Positions 1-5,996 of a DNA stretch of 10,704 nucleotides are shown one piece after another. Origin of the DNA: Rubritepida sp. Its GTDB lineage: Bacteria; Pseudomonadota; Alphaproteobacteria; Acetobacterales; Acetobacteraceae. The translations under genes were made by a program, and so were the position numbers. The notes beneath the pieces were generated by a model. It had not been told where the DNA came from. It saw only the letters and a program-made list of their open reading frames with translations, and ran no database searches. The stretch lies in NCBI GenBank assembly GCA_007129145.1, contig SKWC01000135.1:1-10704 (forward strand). The letters run 5' to 3'. The number at the start of each line of letters is the position of its first letter. Positions within the stretch are counted from its first letter, which is position 1.

Positions 1-101
1 CCGCGGCCCAGATGCGGCAGGGCGACCGCGAGAGCGCGCGGCTGCATCTGGAAAGCGTCAAGCGCATCCTGCGCCGCGAACAGCCCGATTTCGCGGATTG
101 A
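1..101 (+). CDS. 3' end of an unidentified protein gene (5' truncated)
   Basis: An open frame entering from the left edge (first whole codon at base 3) gives 32 residues and ends at a TGA at 99-101. The peptide is charged and helix-prone, rich in Arg, Glu and Leu (around RLHLESVKRILRREQPDFAD), with a heptad-like spacing of Leu/Val/Ile. That suits a C-terminal amphipathic helix of a soluble protein. It is too short to assign to a family. The frame shows coding-like bias (third positions mostly G/C), and its stop lies 19 bases from the convergent stop of the next gene. A 13-bp tandem duplication runs through the stop codon. Whether it is truly coding rests only on this short fragment and the tight convergent packing. 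Confidence 0.6.
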   Translation, partial: AAQMRQGDRESARLHLESVKRILRREQPDFAD

Positions 102-113
102 TTTCGCGGATTG
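88..113. repeat. Perfect 13-bp tandem duplication across a stop codon
   Basis: The unit ATTTCGCGGATTG occurs twice head to tail, at 88-100 and 101-113, with no mismatch. The first copy supplies the last codons and most of the TGA stop of the plus-strand gene. The second copy lies in the 19-base convergent gap. Because 13 is not a multiple of 3, gain or loss of one copy changes the reading frame at the end of that gene. Confidence 0.9.
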
Positions 114-120
114 GAGCGCC

Positions 121-528
121 TCAGGCCTCCGGCCAGTCCGGCCGGTCGAAGCGCTGCACCTCCAGCGTGTAGCCGGCCGGGTCGGTCAGGAAGAAATGGG
201 TGACGCGATAAGCCTCGGAATACTGGGGCGCGGGCGGCAGCGCGACACCCTTCTCCGCCAGGAATGCGTGCCAGCCCTCGACATCGGGGGTGACGAAGGT
301 GAACACCACGCCCCCCACCGCGCGCGGGTTGTCGGTGGCGCGCGGCGCGCGGGCGCGGCAGACGCCCAGGAAGGCGCGGCTTCCCTCGGCCGCGGCATAG
401 ATGCGGCAGCTCCCCTGGTCCTGGACCAGCGGCAGTTCCAGCACCTCCTCATAGAAGCGCCAGGACGCCTCGGTGTCCTCGGCGTAGAGGAAGGTGACCT
501 GCTGCGCCGGCAGGGCGGGGCGGGGCAC
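121..528 (-). CDS. VOC-superfamily (glyoxalase/bleomycin-resistance fold) protein
   Basis: This is a small soluble protein of about 135 aa, the usual size for a single-polypeptide VOC protein with two beta-alpha-beta-beta-beta modules. Visible family marks are the N-terminal strand QVTFLYAEDTEASWRFYEEVLELPLV (residues about 10-35, the typical 'D...s..FY...lG' pattern), a second module beginning near VVFTFVTPDVEGWHAFLAEKGV, and the C-terminal DPAGYTLEVQRF (D116 to F127), whose E123 matches the usual metal-ligand Glu. The usual metal-binding His in the first strand is missing (T12 sits there), so a canonical glyoxalase I site looks incomplete. The substrate cannot be told. I chose a GTG start at 526-528, 4 nt after the mlaC stop and behind a G-rich stretch. 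The upstream ATG at 597 would lie inside mlaC and add a non-homologous arm. The arrangement suggests translation coupled to mlaC. The family is fairly sure, the function unknown. Confidence 0.85.
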   Translation of the reverse strand: MPRPALPAQQVTFLYAEDTEASWRFYEEVLELPLVQDQGSCRIYAAAEGSRAFLGVCRARAPRATDNPRAVGGVVFTFVTPDVEGWHAFLAEKGVALPPAPQYSEAYRVTHFFLTDPAGYTLEVQRFDRPDWPEA

Positions 529-532
529 CGGC

Positions 533-1153
533 CTAGCCCCCGCGGGCGAGCAGGTTGCGCATGGCATCCAGCAGCGCCGCGACGCGCCCGCCGCCACGCT
601 GGATCACCGAGGAATACTCGCTGCGCTGGGTCAGCCGCAGCGAGGTGCCCTCGGCCACCAGATCCACGATCTGCGGGCGGCCATCCACCAGCCCCACGCG
701 CCAGTCGAGGATGACGGCCGCGCCATCGGCGGGCTGGACCTCCGTGGTCACCAGCACGTCGTCCTCGCTGCGCGCCTGGCTGCGGCCGACGCTGAAGCGC
801 ACGCCCTGGAACTCGCCGAATCGGGCGGCCAGGTTGCGGATCAGCGTCTGCTCGAAGAGGCGCAGGTACTCCGCCTGCTCCTCGGCGCTGGCCACGCGCC
901 ACCAGCGGCCCAGCACGAAGCGGCCGGTGCCCTCGATGTCCACGGCGCGGCGCAGGATGTCCGCCACGCGCGCGCGGCGTTCCTCCAGCGGGTCGCGGCT
1001 GTTCAGCACCGCCACCAGCTCCTCGCCGGTGGAGTGGATGAAGGCGGAAGCCGCCTCGGGGCTGATCTGCGCCCGCGCAGGCATGGCGATGACCGGCAGC
1101 AGCGGCGCGGCCAGCAGGGCGCGGCGCCCAAGCGAAGTCAGTGGCGGGGTCAT
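533..1153 (-). CDS. mlaC: MlaC/Ttg2D-family periplasmic phospholipid-binding protein
   Basis: This is a 206-aa protein of the MlaC / toluene-tolerance Ttg2D family. The family carries phospholipid through the periplasm between the outer-membrane MlaA complex and the inner-membrane MlaFEDB ABC transporter. The N-terminus is an export signal with a twin arginine (R10-R11), then a hydrophobic stretch, and a likely signal-peptidase cleavage after ARA (A28|Q29). The mature part shows family features: a helical N-terminal half (VADILRRAVDIEGTGRFVLG, then WWRVASAEEQAEYLRLFEQ), the 'Y..rF...RF..Y.g' type region (LIRNLAARFGEFQG), and a beta-sheet half ending in the I-x-D-L/V-x-x-E-G-x-S-L pattern (IVDLVAEGTSLRLTQRSEYSSVI). 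Its ATG overlaps the mlaA stop (ATGA), and the VOC gene follows within 4 nt. The inner-membrane partners MlaF/E/D are not in the window. In hopanoid producers a paralogue of this family is called HpnM. The MlaA neighbour favours MlaC. Confidence 0.9.
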   Translation of the reverse strand: MTPPLTSLGRRALLAAPLLPVIAMPARAQISPEAASAFIHSTGEELVAVLNSRDPLEERRARVADILRRAVDIEGTGRFVLGRWWRVASAEEQAEYLRLFEQTLIRNLAARFGEFQGVRFSVGRSQARSEDDVLVTTEVQPADGAAVILDWRVGLVDGRPQIVDLVAEGTSLRLTQRSEYSSVIQRGGGRVAALLDAMRNLLARGG

Positions 1154-1908
1154 CGGCCCTCCCCCGGGCTGTCCTGGTTGCGGATGGCGGCCTCGCGCCG
1201 CTGGCGATAGGCGCTGCGCAGGGTCGCATAGGGATCGAGCGAGGTTTCATAGACCCGGTCGAGCGGCTCGATCGCGCGGTCGCGCGCATCGAGGAGGGTC
1301 GCGGCGGTCCGGCCATAGCGCAGCCCCTCCACGACCGGCCCCTGCCCGATCCAGGTCCAGGGGTTCAGCGCCGTGTCCACCGCGAAGCCCAGGGCGTCGC
1401 GCGCGTTGGAGGGGCCGAGCAGCGGCAGCACCAGATAGAAGCCTTCCTGCGTGCCCCACACCGCGAGCGTCTGGCCGAAATCCTCGTCATGGCCGGGCCG
1501 GTCGAAATGGTCGGCCGCGACGTCGAAGATGCCGCCCAGCCCCAGGGTGGTGTTGATGATGAGCCGCTCGGCCGTGCGCGCGGCGCGCTCCCCCTCGCCC
1601 TGCAGCAGGTCGTGCAGCAGGATGTTGGTGCCGCGCAGGTTGCTCAGCACGTTGCGCACGCCGTCGCGCAACGGCTCGGGCAGCACCAGGCGGTAGAACT
1701 CCGCCGCGGGGCGGATCAGCAGCGTGTCCGCCGCCTCATTGGCGGTGAAGATCGCCCGGTTCAGCGGCTCCAGCCGGTCGTTCGTGGCCTCGAACTCGGC
1801 ACGCGCCTCGGGCTCGGTCACGGGCGGGGGCGTGGCGCAGGCGCTGAAGGCCAGGAGCAGCGCCACGGCGCCGAGGCCTCGGAGGAAGTGGGGAAAACGG
1901 ACCAGCAC
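1150..1908 (-). CDS. mlaA: MlaA/VacJ-family outer-membrane lipoprotein
   Basis: This is a 252-aa lipoprotein of the MlaA (VacJ) family, which removes mislocalised phospholipids from the outer leaflet of the outer membrane and hands them to MlaC. The signal peptide (residues 1-23, hydrophobic GAVALLLAF) ends in a lipobox LLAFSAC with lipidated Cys24. The core matches the family throughout: NDRLEPLNRAIF, LRPAAEFYRLVLPEPLRDGV, NVLSNLRGTNILLHDLLQG, RLIINTTLGLGGIFDVA, the hallmark HDEDFGQTLAVWG, and YLVLPLLGPSNARDALG. I chose the GTG at 1906-1908 because a GGAGG sits 5 nt upstream and the signal peptide starts there. In-frame ATGs at 1995 and further up lack a ribosome-binding site and would bury the lipobox. 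The stop overlaps the mlaC ATG (ATGA), so the two are translationally coupled. Confidence 0.95.
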   Translation of the reverse strand: MLVRFPHFLRGLGAVALLLAFSACATPPPVTEPEARAEFEATNDRLEPLNRAIFTANEAADTLLIRPAAEFYRLVLPEPLRDGVRNVLSNLRGTNILLHDLLQGEGERAARTAERLIINTTLGLGGIFDVAADHFDRPGHDEDFGQTLAVWGTQEGFYLVLPLLGPSNARDALGFAVDTALNPWTWIGQGPVVEGLRYGRTAATLLDARDRAIEPLDRVYETSLDPYATLRSAYRQRREAAIRNQDSPGEGR

Positions 1909-1913
1909 GGGAG

Positions 1914-1918
1914 CCTCC
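1914..1918 (-). promoter_or_regulatory. Shine-Dalgarno fixing the mlaA GTG start
   Basis: Read on the minus strand, GGAGG lies 5 nt upstream of the GTG at 1908. It is the best ribosome-binding site in this upstream region. It decides the start in favour of the short form with an ordinary lipoprotein signal peptide. Confidence 0.8.
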
Positions 1919-2000
1919 GGTTGCACAGCGGCCGCGCTCAGCGCGACCGTGGCGTGTTCTAGCAGCAGCGCCCTGACGACGCGACCTTCCGCCATGTGGG

Positions 2001-2006
2001 GATAAT
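2001..2006 (+). promoter_or_regulatory. Possible -10 element upstream of metF
   Basis: GATAAT (5 of 6 matches to TATAAT) stands out as an AT-rich island in GC-rich sequence, 43 nt before the metF ATG. A good -35 at 16-18 bp is not visible. The nearest TTGACA-like hexamer (CTGACG, 1973-1978) would need a 22-bp spacer. The promoter is therefore only suggested. The core is also a small palindrome (GGATAATCC, 2000-2008). Confidence 0.3.
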
Positions 2007-2015
2007 CCGCCCCTT

Positions 2016-2030
2016 GCGGAATGGTTCCGC
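2016..2030. other. Short perfect inverted repeat in the mlaA-metF intergenic region
   Basis: GCGGAA (2016-2021) and TTCCGC (2025-2030) are perfect 6-bp arms around a 3-nt TGG loop. They lie between the possible -10 and the metF start, so they would fall at the 5' end of the metF transcript. The repeat could be an operator half-site pair or an mRNA hairpin. There is no T-run, so it is not an ordinary terminator. I found no recognisable SAM or SAH riboswitch around it. Confidence 0.4.
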
Positions 2031-2048
2031 CTCCACCACACAACCCTG

Positions 2049-2987
2049 ATGGATACCGCGCAGCACAACACCCTCGAACGCTGGCTGACCGGCCCCCGGG
2101 TGGGCAGTCTCCCCTCGCCGAGCGCCATGCCGGCCCCGAAACTCTCCTTCGAGTTCTTCCCGCCGAAGAACGAGAAGCTCGAGCAGGATCTCTGGGCCTG
2201 CATCCGGCGCCTCGAACCGCTCGCACCGCGCTTCGTCTCGGTCACCTATGGCGCGGGCGGCTCGACCCGCGCCCGCACCCACGACACGGTGGCGCGGCTG
2301 GTGCGCGAGACCGGGCTGACGCCCGCCGCGCATCTGACCTGCGTCGGCGCCACCCGCGATGAGGTGGACGAGGTCGCCCGGGGCTACCAGGAGGCCGGCG
2401 TGCGCCATATCGTGGCGCTGCGCGGCGACCCGCCGGCCGGGGCCGAGCGCTACGAGCCGCATCCGGGCGGCTACGCCCAGGCCGAGGATCTGGTGCGCGG
2501 CCTGCGCCGCATCGGCGATTTCGACATCAGCGTCGGCGCCTATCCCGAGACGCATCCGGCCGCGCTCTCGGCCGATGCCGACCTCGACTACCTCAAGCGC
2601 AAGATCGACGCGGGCGCCAACCGCGCCATCACCCAGTATTTCTTCGACACCGACGTCTACCTCCGCTTCCTCGACCGCTGCCACGCAGCCGGCATCACCG
2701 TGCCCATCGTGCCGGGCATCCTGCCGGTGCTGAACTTCGCCCAGGTGAAGCGCTTCTCGGCCATGTGCGGCGCCTCGGTCCCCGCCTGGCTGGAGAATCT
2801 GTTCGAGGGGCTGGAGCAGGACGAGCCGACGCGCCGCCTCGTGGCCGCCACCGTCGCGGCCGAGCAGGTGCGCATCCTGCAGGCCAATGGCGTGGATGAG
2901 TTCCACATCTACACGATGAACCGCCCCGACCTGACCTATGCCATCGCGCATATCCTGGGGGCGCGGCCGCAGCTGGTCGCGGCCTGA
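2049..2987 (+). CDS. metF: 5,10-methylenetetrahydrofolate reductase
   Basis: This FAD enzyme reduces 5,10-methylene-THF to 5-methyl-THF, the methyl donor for methionine synthase. At 312 aa it is slightly longer than E. coli MetF (296 aa) and aligns with it along its whole length: LSFEFFPPKNEKLEQDLW, FVSVTYGAGGSTRARTHD, AAHLTC, GVRHIVALRGDPP, DFDISVGAYPETHP, LKRKIDAGANRAITQYFFD, VPGILPVLNF, and the C-terminal FHIYTMNRPDLTYAI. The catalytic or folate-contacting residues are present: E35 (E. coli E28), D127 (D120) and Q196 (Q183). The extra length is mostly N-terminal. The start is uncertain: ATG 2049 has no clear ribosome-binding site, and neither has the ATG at 2127 (M27), which would give a protein starting just before LSFEFFPP. 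The gene stands alone, divergent from mlaA. No metH or other methionine gene is in view. Base use matches the neighbours. Confidence 0.97.
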   Translation: MDTAQHNTLERWLTGPRVGSLPSPSAMPAPKLSFEFFPPKNEKLEQDLWACIRRLEPLAPRFVSVTYGAGGSTRARTHDTVARLVRETGLTPAAHLTCVGATRDEVDEVARGYQEAGVRHIVALRGDPPAGAERYEPHPGGYAQAEDLVRGLRRIGDFDISVGAYPETHPAALSADADLDYLKRKIDAGANRAITQYFFDTDVYLRFLDRCHAAGITVPIVPGILPVLNFAQVKRFSAMCGASVPAWLENLFEGLEQDEPTRRLVAATVAAEQVRILQANGVDEFHIYTMNRPDLTYAIAHILGARPQLVAA

Positions 2988-3041
2988 CGCCGCCCACTTG
3001 AGGCGACCCATGTGCTGAAACGGCAGGCAATGCCCGCGCAT

Positions 3042-3062
3042 GCTGCGTCCGCGTGACGCAGC
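3042..3062 (+). terminator. Hairpin after metF, possible U-less terminator
   Basis: An 8-bp perfect stem, GCTGCGTC (3042-3049) with GACGCAGC (3055-3062), closes a 5-nt loop 55 nt after the metF stop. No T-tract follows, so it is at best a weak or Rho-assisted terminator or a 3' end stabiliser. Confidence 0.35.
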
Positions 3063-3103
3063 CGCGGGCGGCCTGCCGCTTTGACAAGCCGCGGCGGGCG
3101 GCC
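3061..3103. repeat. Pair of GC-rich repeats flanking a TTGACA box
   Basis: GCCGC-GG-GCGGCC at 3061-3073 recurs as GCCGC-GGCGG-GCGGCC at 3088-3103. The two copies are identical apart from a 3-bp insertion in the centre. Each is itself an inverted repeat (GCCGC/GCGGC). The copies bracket the candidate -35 hexamer of the downstream gene, a layout compatible with an operator, although GC-rich DNA yields such words by chance. Confidence 0.4.
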
Positions 3104-3109
3104 CATGAA
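3081..3109 (+). promoter_or_regulatory. Candidate sigma-70 promoter for the Bug gene
   Basis: A perfect TTGACA (3081-3086) is followed, after a 17-bp spacer, by CATGAA (3104-3109, 3 of 6 matches to TATAAT). Transcription would start near 3116, about 24 nt before the ATG of the binding-protein gene. The -10 is weak. The perfect -35 and correct geometry are the support. Confidence 0.4.
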
Positions 3110-3139
3110 CCGGGAGTTACGATCATCGGGAGACCTGTC

Positions 3140-4099
3140 ATGACCCCCACTCGCCGCGGCCTTCTGGCCGGCGCCTCCACCCTCCCCTTCGCGCCCGCCA
3201 TCGCCCGCGCCCAGTCCGGCTTCCCGCAGCGCCCGCTGCGCATGGTGGTGCCCTTCAACGCCGGCGGCCTGATCGACGTGACCGCCCGTCTGCTGCAGGA
3301 CCCGCTGGGCCAGGAACTCGGCACCAACATCGTGGTCGAGAATTTCGGTGGCGCCGGCTCCACCATCGGCGCGCGCCAGGTGCTGCGCGCCGAACCCGAC
3401 GGCCACACCCTGCTGGTCACGGGCGCGGCGCACACCGTGATCCCCGCGCTGTTCCCCGACGTCGGCTTCGACAGCGTGAACGACTTCGCGCCCATCTCGC
3501 TGATCAGCGAGCAGCCCTTCGTGCTGTGCGTCGGCAACAACGTGCCGGCGAACAATGTGCAGGAGCTGATCGCCTGGCTGCGCACGCGCGGCGATGAGGC
3601 CACCTTCGCCACCACCGGCATCGGCGCCGCCTCGCACCTCTCGGGCGAGCTGTTCAAGAACCTCGCGCAGGTGGACTTCACCTTCGTGACCTACCGCGGC
3701 ACCCCGGCCGCCGTGACCGACTTCATCGCCGGCCGCGTGGACATGATGATCGACAGCCAGACGCTGCTGGCGCCCTACATCCGCGAGGGCCAGATCAAGG
3801 CGATCGCGGTCACCACCGCGCGGCGCTCCGCCATGCTGCCCGACCTGCCCACCATCGCCGAGAGCGGCGTCGAGGGCTACCGCTCCTCCTCCCTGCAGAT
3901 GATGCTCACCCGCACGGGCTCCCCGCCCGAGGCGATCGCACGGGTCAGCGAGGCGGTGCAGAAGGTGATGCAGGACCCCGCGCTGCAGGCCCGCTTCGCC
4001 GAGCGCGGCATCGAGCCCATCGCCTCGGATGCCGCCGCCCTCGGCCGCATCATCCGCGAAGAGGGCGAGCGCTGGGTTCCCATCCTGAGGCGGGGTTGA
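3140..4099 (+). CDS. Tripartite tricarboxylate transporter (Bug/TctC family) substrate-binding protein
   Basis: This is a 319-aa periplasmic binding protein of the Bug/TctC family, which captures small organic acids (carboxylates, amino acids and similar ligands) for TctA/TctB-type carriers or for signalling. The signal peptide is of Tat type: twin arginine R5-R6 in TPTRRGLLAG, a hydrophobic region, and cleavage after ARA (A24|Q25). Family marks are RPLRMVVPFNAGGLIDVTAR, VVENFGGAGSTIGARQVL, ADPDG-like AEPDGHTLLVTG, the FAPISLISEQPFVL strand, ATTGIGAASHLSGELF, VTYRGTPAAVTDFIAGRVDMMID, GQIKAIAVTTARRSAMLPDLPTIAESGVEGY and a C-terminal W-rich end. The start is set by the ATG at 3140 with GGGAGA 6 nt upstream. 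An upstream in-frame start at 3053 would displace the signal peptide. No tctA/tctB is nearby, so it is an orphan, as is usual for this expanded family. The ligand is unknown. An NMT1-like gene follows 4 nt after the stop. Confidence 0.93.
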   Translation: MTPTRRGLLAGASTLPFAPAIARAQSGFPQRPLRMVVPFNAGGLIDVTARLLQDPLGQELGTNIVVENFGGAGSTIGARQVLRAEPDGHTLLVTGAAHTVIPALFPDVGFDSVNDFAPISLISEQPFVLCVGNNVPANNVQELIAWLRTRGDEATFATTGIGAASHLSGELFKNLAQVDFTFVTYRGTPAAVTDFIAGRVDMMIDSQTLLAPYIREGQIKAIAVTTARRSAMLPDLPTIAESGVEGYRSSSLQMMLTRTGSPPEAIARVSEAVQKVMQDPALQARFAERGIEPIASDAAALGRIIREEGERWVPILRRG

Positions 4100-4103
4100 G
4101 GCC

Positions 4104-5000
4104 ATGACCCCCATCCTCCTCATGGAGCCGTTCCGGGCGGTGTTCTACGCGCCCTACTACGTGGCGCTGGACCGCGGGCTGTTCGCGGCGGAGGGTCTCG
4201 ATCTGCGGATCGAGACCGCCGACAGCCCCGATGCCGCGGCGAACAAGCTGATCGACGGCAGCGCCGACATGGCATGGAGCGGGCCGATGCGCCCCATGCT
4301 GATGCGCAGCCGCGACGACAACGCGCCGCTGCGCTGCTTCGGCGCGGCCATCATGCGCGACCCCTTCCTGGTGCTGGGCATGGGCGAGCGGCCGGGCTTC
4401 AAGCCCGCCGACCTCGCCACGCTGCGGGTGGCCATCCCCTCGGAGGTCCCCACCCCCTGGTGGTGCCTGCAGCAGGACCTGCGCGACGCCGGCGTGGACC
4501 CCAAGGCCATCCCCGGCATCCGCCACATGCCCATGCCCGAGGGTGCCAAGGCGCTGCTGGCCGGCGAGGTGGATGCGGTGATGCTGTTCGAGCCCTTCGC
4601 CGCCGGGCTGGAGGAGAAGGGCGCCTCGGTCTGGTATGCGGGCGCGAGCCGCGGGCCCACCGCCTACAGCTCGCTCTACGCGACCGAGACGCGCATCGGC
4701 GAGAAGCAGGACGCCCTGGCCGGCGCGGTGCGCGCGCTCGGCGCATCGCTGCGCTGGATCGCGGAACAAGCGCCCGAGGCCATCGCGGCCCAGTTGGCAC
4801 CCCGCTTCACTGACACGCAGCCCGCGCATCTGCTGCGCGCCGTGGCCCGCTACAAGGAACTCGGCCTGTGGCAGGGCACGACGCGGCTTCCCGAGGCGGC
4901 GCTTGACCGCCTCGCGCTGTCCATGGTGGGCGCGGGTGCGATGAGCCACCACCCGGGCTACGCCTCCTGCGTGGACGGGCGCTTCGACGCGCTCGCCTGA
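4104..5000 (+). CDS. NMT1/SsuA-like ABC-type substrate-binding protein without signal peptide
   Basis: This 298-aa protein has the periplasmic-binding fold of the NMT1/THI5-like group (nitrate, sulfonate, taurine and pyrimidine binding proteins). Visible features are FYAPYYVALDRGLFAAEGLDL (typical opening of the fold, residues 13-33), the segment DAAANKLIDGSADMAWSGPM, a hinge-like strand LRVAIPSEVPTPWWCLQQDL, GAKALLAGEVDAVMLFEPFAAGLEEKG, and a helical C-terminus. It starts directly with the first beta strand (MTPILLMEPFRAVF), so there is no export signal. It would be cytosolic or a diverged member. The Cys-rich CCCFC motif of fungal THI5 pyrimidine synthases is absent, so that activity is not supported. 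The ATG lies 4 nt after the preceding stop, and the ribosome-binding site is poor (a GGCGGGG about 8 nt upstream, inside the previous gene). The two genes are probably co-transcribed. No ABC permease or ATPase is adjacent. Confidence 0.85.
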   Translation: MTPILLMEPFRAVFYAPYYVALDRGLFAAEGLDLRIETADSPDAAANKLIDGSADMAWSGPMRPMLMRSRDDNAPLRCFGAAIMRDPFLVLGMGERPGFKPADLATLRVAIPSEVPTPWWCLQQDLRDAGVDPKAIPGIRHMPMPEGAKALLAGEVDAVMLFEPFAAGLEEKGASVWYAGASRGPTAYSSLYATETRIGEKQDALAGAVRALGASLRWIAEQAPEAIAAQLAPRFTDTQPAHLLRAVARYKELGLWQGTTRLPEAALDRLALSMVGAGAMSHHPGYASCVDGRFDALA

Positions 5001-5009
5001 CGCGATCCC

Positions 5010-5954
5010 TCAGCCCCCTTCCCGCCGCGTCAGCCGGGCATAGACCGGCCGCAGCAGGAAGGGGCTGAGGAACAGCGGAAACTGGCACAGCGCGAAGAAC
5101 AGCAGGATCTCGGGCGCCGTCGTCGTCGGCAGCACCGCCAGATACAGCGCCATATTGCGGTTGCCCGACAGCAGCCCGGCCGAGAGCGCCACCCGCTGCC
5201 CCGCGGCCAGGAAGGCCAGCGCGGTGACCAGGTTCAGCGCGAAGCTGCCGCCGAAGGCCAGCGCCAGCCCCGTCAGGATGAAGCCCGGATCGGCCAGCAG
5301 CCGCGCCAGCATCCCGTCCATCACGCCGAAGCCGTAGAACACCACCAGCAGCACGACCGATCCATCCACCGACCGCCCCCAGCGCTCCAGCCGCGCGGGG
5401 CCCATGGCGCGGCGGATCAGCACCGACACCAGCAACGGCAGCCCCACCACCAGCCCGAGCCGCAGCATCAGCCCCGGCAATGAGATGGCCAGGTCTATCC
5501 CCATCAGCCCGAGCGCCATGGGCGGCGCGGTGAAGGGGATCAGCAGGGTGGAGAGCACGGCCACCACCAGCGCGACCTCGCCGTCCAGCCCGACCAGCCG
5601 CGCGAAGGCCGGCGAGGAGGTCGCGGCGCAGCCGGTCGCCATGATCACCATCGCCGCCGCCAGCGGCCCGGTGATGCCCAGCGCGGCCATCGCCGCCCAG
5701 GCCAGCACGGGAGACACCAGCAGCAGCCAGGTCAGCAGCGCTGCCACCAACAGCGGCCGGCGCAGATAGGCCAGCACCTGGGCGGGGTCCACGCGCAGCA
5801 GCACCAGCGTCATCAGCAGGAACACCGTGGGCGTGATGATGTCGCGGAAGGCGGCCGCCAGCGGCGGGATGAACAGCCCCGCGAAGATGCCCACGGCCAG
5901 CAGCGCCGCCCCCTTGCGGGCCGACCATTCGAGAAACGCTACGAGGAAGGACAA
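5010..5954 (-). CDS. BASS (bile acid:sodium symporter)-family transporter
   Basis: This is a 314-aa, almost wholly hydrophobic inner-membrane protein with about ten membrane segments, the usual size and topology of BASS/SBF transporters. The segments begin near residues 12, 37, 68, 94, 124, 160, 196, 225, 262 and 285. Two broken-helix motifs stand where the family has its sodium and substrate crossover: ATGCAATSSPAFARLVG after segment 4, and SGNRNMALYLAVLP in segment 9 (compare the family's 'G.QN.gLa'). Substrate is unknown. Bacterial members move organic acids, pantoate, bile acids or arsenite. The start is a TTG at 5952-5954. It is needed to keep segment 1 whole, since the next ATG is at residue 48, but no clear ribosome-binding site precedes it. 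It converges on the NMT1-like gene with 9 nt between stops and diverges from uvrD. The pairing with solute-binding proteins may be incidental, because BASS carriers do not need them. Confidence 0.85.
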   Translation of the reverse strand: MSFLVAFLEWSARKGAALLAVGIFAGLFIPPLAAAFRDIITPTVFLLMTLVLLRVDPAQVLAYLRRPLLVAALLTWLLLVSPVLAWAAMAALGITGPLAAAMVIMATGCAATSSPAFARLVGLDGEVALVVAVLSTLLIPFTAPPMALGLMGIDLAISLPGLMLRLGLVVGLPLLVSVLIRRAMGPARLERWGRSVDGSVVLLVVFYGFGVMDGMLARLLADPGFILTGLALAFGGSFALNLVTALAFLAAGQRVALSAGLLSGNRNMALYLAVLPTTTAPEILLFFALCQFPLFLSPFLLRPVYARLTRREGG

Positions 5955-5957
5955 GGG

Positions 5958-5969
5958 AACCGCGCGGTT
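5958..5969. promoter_or_regulatory. Perfect 12-bp palindrome between divergent starts
   Basis: AACCGCGCGGTT reads the same on both strands and fills most of the gap between the TTG of the BASS transporter gene (5954) and the first candidate uvrD start (5974). It could be an operator for a dimeric repressor. It does not match the alphaproteobacterial LexA direct repeat GTTC-N7-GTTC. Confidence 0.4.
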
Positions 5970-5996
5970 GGTGATGCGGGATGGATGTTCTATAGC
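5968..5996 (+). promoter_or_regulatory. Candidate promoter running into uvrD
   Basis: TTGGTG (5968-5973), a 17-bp spacer and TATAGC (5991-5996) fit sigma-70 geometry, with 3 of 6 and 4 of 6 matches to consensus. Initiation would fall near 6003, next to an in-frame GTG at 6004, giving a leaderless message. The TTCTATAG stretch is the only AT-rich spot here and also reads TATAGA on the other strand, so it might serve both genes. Confidence 0.3.

Noticed and set aside
1909..2048. SAM-II or SAH riboswitch ahead of metF
   Set aside because: Only one 6-bp hairpin is seen. The pseudoknot-type arrangement and conserved A-rich core of these riboswitches are not recognisable.
1959..3041. A 360-codon minus-strand frame opposite metF
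   Set aside because: metF is conserved along its full length on the other strand. This frame is its complement-strand shadow.
4104..5000. THI5-type pyrimidine (HMP-P) synthase, suggested by the NMT1/THI5 fold, lack of signal peptide and a thiL gene in the same window
   Set aside because: The CCCFC cysteine motif of THI5 enzymes is missing, and thiL is more than 5 kb away behind unrelated genes.
5827..5973. A 49-residue N-terminal extension of UvrD
   Set aside because: It is antisense to the first membrane segments of the BASS gene, has no helicase homology, and is simply open upstream sequence.
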